Assembly (NCBI GenBank): GCA_937951455.1
Contig: CALFBU010000228.1
Coordinates: 1 to 10,636, forward strand
Direction of reading: 5' to 3'
DNA: 10,636 nt
DNA from: an uncultured Rhizobiaceae group bacterium
GTDB taxonomy: Bacteria; Pseudomonadota; Alphaproteobacteria; Rhizobiales; Rhizobiaceae
Each line of letters starts with the position of its first letter. Within the stretch, counting starts at the first letter, position 1. This document shows positions 6,421-10,636 of this stretch, one piece after another. Made by a program: the position numbers and the translations under genes. The notes below the pieces were generated by a model, which was given only the letters and a program-made list of their open reading frames with translations, made no database searches and was not told where the DNA came from.

Positions 6421-6461
6421 GAGTGAGTGGAAAGTCCCATGAAACCAACGTTTATGCAAGC

Positions 6462-6507
6462 TTAAGATATTATTAAGGTTAACACCACTGAGACTGCTCT
6501 GCGTAAT
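6462..6507 (+). promoter_or_regulatory. CtrA-like box and promoter in front of the PAS gene
   Basis: TTAA (6462-6465), seven bases, TTAA (6473-6476) is an exact match to the known CtrA binding consensus TTAA-N7-TTAA. Three bases later TTAACA (6479-6484) and CGTAAT (6502-6507), 17 bp apart, form a promoter with 5 of 6 and 4 of 6 consensus bases. A box just upstream of or overlapping the -35 is the classic arrangement of CtrA-activated promoters. The start would be near 6514, leaving a leader of about 147 nt. In this leader GTGTC (6599-6603) and GACAC (6611-6615) form a short inverted repeat. Confidence 0.5.
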
Positions 6508-6660
6508 TGGAACGTAAGCATTCTCTACGGTGTCGACTAAGGCTTTAACTGGCATAGCATTTGCAACCTTCAGCACAACCGGGTCAGACCAAACTGTCGT
6601 GTCACATATCGACACACGTTTGTTGTGAACCTTTCTGACAAACAAAGGCTGGAACTTAGA

Positions 6661-7278
6661 ATGCGACATAAGACTTCAAAGAAGATTTTCACATATTGGA
6701 ACAATCTTAGAGGAGACCGATTTGCTCCTGAACGCACGGAGATTGAACCCAGTGATATTCGTGATATCTTGGGAGACACATTTATTTTGGAAGTTGATCG
6801 CCTTTATAGAACGATCAGTTTTCGTTTGGCGGGCACCAAGCTTTGCAGTACCTATGGACGTGAACTGAAAGGCGTTGGTTATCTGGGTCTTTGGCATGAG
6901 GTTGATAATCTCAAAATCTTTGATGCCGTAAAGCAGGTTTACCAAGACGCACAGCCTACTGTCATTGCCCATCTTGCAGAAACTGAAAATAAACAATTCC
7001 TGGAATATGAAACTCTACTATTGCCTTTAGCCAATGGCACTTCCGAAACAGTACGTATCTTGGGCGTTGCAGCACCTGCAGAAGTCCCGACATGGATGGG
7101 CATAGACAGTGTCATAAACAACCGTATCAAGTCCGTTCGAACAGTCACACCACAGGAACTAATGCAAGTCCCTTCCATCGTACCTAATTTAACCGAAATA
7201 GAGCCTGTAAACGCAGAAGATAAAGCGCCTAGAAAAGTTGGGCACTTAACCGTATTTGATGGCGGAATAGATAATTAA
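6661..7278 (+). CDS. PAS_5-family sensory domain protein
   Basis: A 205-residue soluble protein of the PAS_5 type (PF07310), common in Hyphomicrobiales. Recognisable blocks are YWNNLRGDRFAPER (about 12-25), DIRDILGDTFILEV (32-45), FRLAGTKLCSTYGREL (about 59-74), and a C-terminal HLTVFDGG. There is no attached histidine kinase, GGDEF, EAL or methyl-accepting domain, so it may be a single-domain ligand or redox sensor or adaptor; its signal and partner are unknown. I chose ATG 6661, which has GGA nearby and begins where the family homology starts. The frame is open to a GTG at 6625 that has no Shine-Dalgarno. It stands alone between a CtrA-like promoter and 162 nt of AT-rich DNA. Confidence 0.78.
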   Translation: MRHKTSKKIFTYWNNLRGDRFAPERTEIEPSDIRDILGDTFILEVDRLYRTISFRLAGTKLCSTYGRELKGVGYLGLWHEVDNLKIFDAVKQVYQDAQPTVIAHLAETENKQFLEYETLLLPLANGTSETVRILGVAAPAEVPTWMGIDSVINNRIKSVRTVTPQELMQVPSIVPNLTEIEPVNAEDKAPRKVGHLTVFDGGIDN

Positions 7279-7383
7279 AAATAACAGATCTACACAAAAC
7301 ACTCATTTTTTGTATTCGCTTTAGAGAATTAATCTTTTGATACGTAAAAAATAAATTTAAAACAATCGCAAGCAAACCATTCA

Positions 7384-7414
7384 TTAACCTAATAATAGGA
7401 TACTGACTTATATT
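7384..7414 (+). promoter_or_regulatory. Weak predicted promoter of the PilZ gene
   Basis: TTAACC (7384-7389) and TATATT (7409-7414) lie 19 bp apart, with a start near 7421 and a leader of about 20 nt. The TTAACC resembles half of a CtrA site; the second half is not present. Spacing is longer than ideal. The rest of the 7279-7440 gap is AT-rich and holds only a weak ACAAAA/TTTTGT repeat near 7294-7313. Confidence 0.28.
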
Positions 7415-7440
7415 CGTTTCATTTCTATATGGCTGTGTAA

Positions 7441-8055
7441 ATGGTAGGCTTCGCTCAAACTAATAATGCTTATGATCTTTCTGACACTGAAATGCAATTT
7501 CAGAGCGTCGAAGTAACGCTTTTTGGTCGTTTCATGACGGAAGACAAAAATGAGTTTCCCTGTCAGATACAAAGCATGTCCTCTGGAAGTGCGACTTTAA
7601 TCACACCACAACTTGGTAGTGTAGGTGAGCGTATTATAGCTTACGTTGATCACGTGGGCCGTTTGGAAGGCAAAATCATTCGCGTTTTCCAAGGCGGTTT
7701 TGCCATGACCGTTAATGCGACACCGCATAAGCGTGACAAACTGGCTGCAAAAATTACATGGATCGCCAACCGACATGAACTCAGCCTACCTGAAGATCGT
7801 CGTCATGAGCGTATTGCACCAAATAGAAACATCACTCAAATTAAACTGGAAGATGGCAGAACCTACGATGCTCGCATTATTGACTTGTCTTTGTCTGGTG
7901 CTGCGATTGAAATGGATGTAAGGCCTGCGCTTGGCACGCTCATGTGGCTCGGCAATATGCGTGGTCGTGTTGTGCGTCATTTTGATGATGGCGTAGCGAT
8001 TGAATTTGCAATTCTGCAAACGCACGACACGCTCCGTGACTTCATCGCTCAATAG
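7441..8055 (+). CDS. Two-lobed PilZ domain protein, likely c-di-GMP receptor
   Basis: A 204-residue soluble protein. The C-terminal half is a PilZ domain with both parts of the c-di-GMP site: RRHER (R120 and R124 of the RxxxR motif) and DLSLSG (D148, S150, G153 of the [D/N]xSxxG motif). The N-terminal half (about 24-110) looks like a second PilZ-like barrel: FGRFM, CQIQSMSSGSATL, GERIIAYVDHVGRLEGKIIR and GFAM. It lacks an RxxxR motif, so only the second domain should bind the nucleotide. Full-length similarity to rhizobial PilZ proteins runs from near residue 20, so ATG 7441 is accepted although its Shine-Dalgarno is poor; M18 is the alternative. The gene lies between the PAS gene and a LapG-like peptidase, which suggests a role in motility, polysaccharide or surface control. 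Confidence 0.88.
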   Translation: MVGFAQTNNAYDLSDTEMQFQSVEVTLFGRFMTEDKNEFPCQIQSMSSGSATLITPQLGSVGERIIAYVDHVGRLEGKIIRVFQGGFAMTVNATPHKRDKLAAKITWIANRHELSLPEDRRHERIAPNRNITQIKLEDGRTYDARIIDLSLSGAAIEMDVRPALGTLMWLGNMRGRVVRHFDDGVAIEFAILQTHDTLRDFIAQ

Positions 8056-8447
8056 GCCTGAGACACTTTTTTATATTTTCTTGACTACCATAAATCGGAA
8101 AAAATGCTTTTTTTGTATTTTTTTCGACAGAATATTTTTATTTTTGCGTTCATTTATCAAACTTATGGTTTGTAACCATTGATGTCTTGGACTTTGCTTC
8201 ATTCATAAGCGAGCGAACTAGCAAGTCTTAAACCTGTATTATCTCATTGTTTTTAAATGATTTTTACTGAAATCTACTGAAAACCGTTAACTTACGTAAA
8301 ATTTTATCTAAACTTGAATTTAATTTTCAAAAAGATTGAAAAAAATACTCATTAAATTCAATTTAAACTCGCTTCAAAACCCACTGTTTTTATTTTTTTG
8401 ATTTCAACACCTCTCTGTCATCTTGATTGCAGACGGGGAATAAATAC
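8056..8447. other. 392-bp AT-rich intergenic region before the LapG-like gene
   Basis: No gene of useful length was seen. The left part has T-tracts: seven T at 8108-8114, seven at 8118-8124, then 8135-8139 and 8141-8145; the first two are in helical phase and could bend DNA. ATGGTT (8165-8170) and AACCAT (8174-8179) form a perfect short inverted repeat. GACTTTGCT (8190-8198) and AGCAAGTC (8220-8227) can pair over 8 bp with one bulge. A CtrA-like box lies at 8352-8366. No clear terminator for the PilZ gene is visible. Confidence 0.6.
8352..8366 (+). promoter_or_regulatory. CtrA-like box upstream of the LapG-like gene
   Basis: TTAA (8352-8355), seven bases, TTAA (8363-8366) matches the CtrA consensus exactly. 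A possible promoter overlaps it: TTAAAC (8363-8368) and TGTTTT (8385-8390), 16 bp apart, but the -10 is poor. The surrounding DNA is over 70% AT, so chance occurrence is a real possibility. Confidence 0.35.
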
Positions 8448-9032
8448 ATGAAATATAAATTTACAAAAGCGTTACTGATTGCAGGCATTGCAGTTACATT
8501 CACAACTCAAGTAGCACACGCTGGGAACACAGCGCATATGAAATTGGCAGGATTAACGTCTCAGCCAATCGGTCATTATAATTACTGCAAACAATATCCA
8601 TCAGATTGCAAAATCAAGGCAAGCGCGCGAAACGTTCCTGAGTTGACTCGCGAACGCTGGAAAGATCTTGTGGAAGTCAACAGCTATTCAAACGCGACCA
8701 TCGCACCAGTTACCGATATGGAAGGCTTTGGTGTTGAGGAGCTTTGGACCTATCCGACCAGCTTTGGCGATTGCGAAGATTACGTTTTGATGAAGCGTCA
8801 CATGTTGATGCAGCGCGGTTGGCCTGCTTCGGCACTGCTCATCACGGTGGTTTTGCAGCCAAATGGCGAAGGCCACGCAGTTTTAACCGTCAGAACAGAC
8901 CGTGCAGACTATGTGCTCGACAATCTGAATGGCAAAATCAAGCCTTGGAACGAGACAGAATACACATACCTCAAGCGACAATCAGAAAAATTTTCTGGTC
9001 ACTGGACCAAGATATCTGACCGCAGAGGCTAA
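8448..9032 (+). CDS. Secreted transglutaminase-like cysteine peptidase (C93, LapG-like)
   Basis: A 194-residue exported protein of the bacterial transglutaminase-like cysteine proteinase family (PF06035), which includes LapG, the periplasmic protease that releases large adhesins when c-di-GMP falls. The signal peptide is clear: KYKFTK, a hydrophobic core, and cleavage after AHA (residue 25). The catalytic triad is C109 in FGDCEDYV, H143 in GEGHAVLTV and D158 in YVLDNL. D108, E110 and D111 next to the cysteine resemble the calcium-binding acidic residues of LapG. C47 and C54 could form a disulfide. ATG 8448 is chosen because GGGGA stands 9 nt upstream and the signal peptide begins there; the frame extends to a TTG at 8427 that disrupts this. 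No LapD-like membrane receptor or LapA-like adhesin is in view, so its substrate is unknown. Confidence 0.88.
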   Translation: MKYKFTKALLIAGIAVTFTTQVAHAGNTAHMKLAGLTSQPIGHYNYCKQYPSDCKIKASARNVPELTRERWKDLVEVNSYSNATIAPVTDMEGFGVEELWTYPTSFGDCEDYVLMKRHMLMQRGWPASALLITVVLQPNGEGHAVLTVRTDRADYVLDNLNGKIKPWNETEYTYLKRQSEKFSGHWTKISDRRG

Positions 9033-9063
9033 GAGTGAAACAGTTTGGGTTGGTAATTTGGTT

Positions 9064-9111
9064 TTGATCTGGTCGATCCCCACCTACCCCGTCCCCACCA
9101 GACCAGATCAA
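9064..9111 (+). ncRNA. Long hairpin with C-rich repeated loop, candidate 3'UTR-derived or independent small RNA
   Basis: TTGATCTGGTC (9064-9074) pairs perfectly with GACCAGATCAA (9101-9111) over 11 bp. The 26-nt loop contains TCCCCACC twice (9077-9084 and 9092-9099) with ACCCCG between, so it is almost purine-free in three blocks. Four nt later the terminator at 9115-9151 follows. A single-stranded C-rich loop beside a terminator resembles small RNAs that bind G-rich ribosome binding sites. It begins 31 nt after the peptidase stop codon. Confidence 0.45.
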
Positions 9112-9114
9112 TTT

Positions 9115-9151
9115 GGCCGGTTTGTATTTATACAAACCGGCCTCTTTTTTT
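9115..9151 (+). terminator. Strong rho-independent terminator after the LapG-like gene
   Basis: GGCCGGTTTGTA (9115-9126) pairs with TACAAACCGGCC (9131-9142) over 12 perfect base pairs with loop TTTA, followed by TCTTTTTTT. It ends the plus-strand transcript of the peptidase gene and any small RNA from 9064. The convergent carbonic-anhydrase-like gene stops 8 nt further on; the stem could also slow minus-strand transcripts, but no T-run follows on that side. Confidence 0.93.
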
Positions 9152-9159
9152 CGTAGATG

Positions 9160-9684
9160 TTAAACTTCCTTGAGACCAGCCGCAAAGCGCTTTGCATTGG
9201 CGACATAGTGCTGTGCGGAAGCTTTTAATCCTTGAACCGCATTATCATCAAGCTGACGAATTACTTTTCCTGGCATGCCCACAACAAGCGAATTATCTGG
9301 AATTATTTTACCTTCAGGTATGAGTGCACCAGCACCCACCAGACAATTATCGCCAATAACCGCGCCATTTAAAACGGTTGCACCCATACCGATTAACGAG
9401 TTATCGCCTATTTTGCAGCCATGCAGCATGGCTTTGTGACCAATCGTGCATCCATCACCGATGGTAAGCGGACAGCCAGGGTCTGTATGCATGACACAAT
9501 TTTCTTGAATATTGGTATTTTCACCAATTGAAATCGGCTCATTGTCGCCGCGAAGCACACTGCCAAACCAAATGCCCACCCCTTCACTCACGATGATTCT
9601 GCCCACTAGTACAGCAGTTGGGGCAATCCAGTGAAATTCTTCAGGTAATTTGGGACTAATGTCATCCAGTGCATAAATTGGCAT
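9160..9684 (-). CDS. Gamma-carbonic-anhydrase-like hexapeptide-repeat protein (YrdA/PaaY/CaiE type)
   Basis: A 174-residue left-handed beta-helix protein. The hexapeptide repeats run from about residue 22 to 140, ending with VVGMPGKVIRQL and a C-terminal helix that usually packs along the trimer. The three zinc-ligand histidines of the gamma-carbonic-anhydrase family are present: H66 in VMHTD, H83 in IGHKA and H88 in LHGC. R45 and D47 in LRGDN and Q60 in NIQEN match further conserved family positions. It forms a trimer with metal sites between subunits. Actual activity is uncertain: some members are carbonic anhydrases and others thioesterases. It is the second gene of a two-gene operon, 16 nt after the small membrane protein gene. 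Confidence 0.9.
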   Translation of the reverse strand: MPIYALDDISPKLPEEFHWIAPTAVLVGRIIVSEGVGIWFGSVLRGDNEPISIGENTNIQENCVMHTDPGCPLTIGDGCTIGHKAMLHGCKIGDNSLIGMGATVLNGAVIGDNCLVGAGALIPEGKIIPDNSLVVGMPGKVIRQLDDNAVQGLKASAQHYVANAKRFAAGLKEV

Positions 9685-9700
9685 GCTTTCAACTCTCTAA

Positions 9701-10018
9701 TTATACGATTCCCAAACCGACCAAGGTCTGAATGGAAACAATTCCAATACAAAAGCTCCATGCCAGCGATACAATCAAACATAGACCTAGTAACGAAAAG
9801 CTTAGCTTTTCTTCGTTCCAAAGGAAGAGTCCATTTTTTAAAATTACATAAGGACCAACAAACATGCAAAGCAGAAAGCCCGTCACTGCCTGAAGCGGTG
9901 TTTCCATCGATAATTGGATAGAACCATCAGAATTTTGGTATATTGCGGAAGCTGTCGCGATAAAACCTGCTGTTACAAAACCGAACACAACTACAAAAGC
10001 GGCTAACATTGAACTCAT
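9701..10018 (-). CDS. Small conserved membrane protein of unknown function
   Basis: A 105-residue hydrophobic protein with three likely membrane helices, about residues 5-26, 42-61 and 75-97. Between helix 1 and 2 is a polar stretch NSDGSIQLSMETP, and between helix 2 and 3 the short charged WNEEKL. KNGLFLW near residue 62 may be a family mark. I do not assign a function. I have the impression that Hyphomicrobiales genomes hold similar proteins of about 100 residues, but cannot name the family. The start may be ATG 10018 (AGG only three bases away) or M4 at 10009, which has better spacing. It is cotranscribed with the carbonic-anhydrase-like gene. Confidence 0.72.
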   Translation of the reverse strand: MSSMLAAFVVVFGFVTAGFIATASAIYQNSDGSIQLSMETPLQAVTGFLLCMFVGPYVILKNGLFLWNEEKLSFSLLGLCLIVSLAWSFCIGIVSIQTLVGLGIV

Positions 10019-10037
10019 TACCTATAAATTTACCTTG

Positions 10038-10068
10038 TATTTACCATGTTGAACGAGTGTAGAGTCAA
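10038..10068 (-). promoter_or_regulatory. Predicted promoter of the small-membrane-protein/carbonic-anhydrase-like operon
   Basis: On the minus strand TTGACT (10068-10063) is followed by GTAAAT (10044-10039) after 18 bp or TAAATA (10043-10038) after 19 bp. The -35 is close to consensus, the -10 only fair. Transcription would start near 10030, about a dozen bases before the first possible start codon. Confidence 0.4.
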
Positions 10069-10160
10069 GATGTTTGGCCATTCCCCCACTGCTATCCGTA
10101 CGAAGCAATTAACGTGCCAAGTCTAAGAGTTCGAAAAAATGATGATGGAATAGCGTTTCA

Positions 10161-10636
10161 ATGCTAACGACCAACCATAGTAGCAATTATTCTGATCCGC
10201 TTTTGCTTGCGCGACGTCCAGGCAACGCTGCCTTTCAACGCAAGATGCCAGGGCATATCGAGCGCTTGGCTAAATCGCGTATGGAAGAGGAAAACAAACC
10301 AGAAAAAATCAGCGCTTCTGTTTTGAGAAAACTCTTATTTACCGCTGTAACCTTATTGATTGCAGCTCTAGCCATGTTTGGTTCAGCGCATTTTTTCGGT
10401 GATAACCTTTCACGCGCAGGCCATTCATCCTCAACAGCGCAGTTAGAAATTGTGATTGGGAGTGAATATTTAAAGGTGCCAGCCAATAAAATTCGCTTTT
10501 ACAATCAGCGCCATTCCGGTGCCCATGAAAAGCTGGATCTTTACATCCATTGGCCATCACTGTCTGGCTATCAGGACAGTCTTTCATCAGATTTCAATGA
10601 TTCTACTGACAATAAAAATCTCGTTTTTATATCCAT
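10161..10636 (+). CDS. Conserved single-pass membrane protein, N-terminal part (cut by window edge)
   Basis: Open from ATG 10161 for 158 codons with no stop before the window ends. Residues 1-57 are polar and basic (LLARRPGNAAFQRKMPGH, then a KSRMEEENKPEK charged run), residues 58-79 form one membrane helix, and the rest should lie outside the inner membrane. The outer part begins LEIVIGSEYLKVPANKIRF and continues with HEKLDLYIHWPSLSGY. This layout resembles a conserved hypothetical protein of rhizobia with a periplasmic domain. I know of no function. The ribosome binding site is weak (GGA, 11 nt upstream). It is divergent from the 10018 operon with 142 nt between them. Confidence 0.7.
   Translation, partial: MLTTNHSSNYSDPLLLARRPGNAAFQRKMPGHIERLAKSRMEEENKPEKISASVLRKLLFTAVTLLIAALAMFGSAHFFGDNLSRAGHSSSTAQLEIVIGSEYLKVPANKIRFYNQRHSGAHEKLDLYIHWPSLSGYQDSLSSDFNDSTDNKNLVFIS

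Noticed and set aside
6274..6669. 131-codon open frame on the minus strand
   Set aside because: It runs straight through the strong terminator at 6304-6334 and over the PAS gene start, has no good ribosome binding site and resembles no family I know.
8427..8447. TTG start of the LapG-like gene
   Set aside because: It would put seven residues before a clean signal peptide, while GGGGA points to ATG 8448.
1..10636. Mobile element, phage, defence or CRISPR system
   Set aside because: No transposase, integrase, repeat array, target-site duplication or foreign-composition block was seen; most genes are ordinary alphaproteobacterial core genes.

Overview
The window looks like chromosomal DNA of an alphaproteobacterium, most likely a member of the Hyphomicrobiales (Rhizobiales) with an unusually AT-rich genome. 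The pointers are a Rhizobium etli ReAV-type asparaginase, a yidD gene beside an IscU-like gene instead of beside rnpA/yidC, a PAS_5-type protein, a two-lobed PilZ protein of rhizobial type, a LapG-like (C93) cysteine peptidase, and a PRibosyl-AMP cyclohydrolase gene behind folE. No insertion sequence, phage gene, CRISPR array, tRNA or rRNA was seen. Gene density and composition are even, so this looks like core chromosome and not an island.

Layout. (1) Positions 1-2335, minus strand: a tightly packed operon running leftwards, IscU-like scaffold > yidD > asparaginase > MsrQ-like membrane cytochrome (cut by the left edge). Gaps are 2 nt, an 11-nt overlap and a 1-nt TAATG overlap. (2) 2336-2628: divergent control region with a good folE promoter and a folded leader of about 130 nt. 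(3) 2629-4326, plus: folE, a terminator-like hairpin that runs into the hisI start, hisI, and a LysE-family exporter. (4) 4455-6253: a patatin-like phospholipase (plus) converging on a rhomboid protease (minus), their stop codons sharing a TTAA. (5) 6254-6660: a strong minus-strand terminator with no gene in front of it (candidate small RNA) and a CtrA-like box plus promoter for the next plus-strand gene. (6) 6661-9032, plus: PAS_5 protein, PilZ protein and secreted LapG-like peptidase, each separated by AT-rich DNA. (7) 9064-9151: a C-rich-loop hairpin followed by a strong terminator. (8) 9160-10018, minus: gamma-carbonic-anhydrase-like protein and a small three-helix membrane protein. (9) 10161-10636, plus: the start of a conserved single-pass membrane protein, cut by the right edge.

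How it works together. folE and hisI are both purine-ring-opening metal enzymes (folate/pterin and histidine synthesis). The folE leader looks like a cis-regulatory RNA and I do not recognise its family. The PAS-PilZ-C93 group suggests a sensory, c-di-GMP-linked surface or adhesion module, with CtrA-like boxes in front of the first and last genes; this link is inference from gene content and motifs. The points most worth a second look are the folE leader, the folE/hisI hairpin, the orphan terminator at 6304-6334, the CtrA-like promoter, and the C-rich hairpin behind the peptidase gene.
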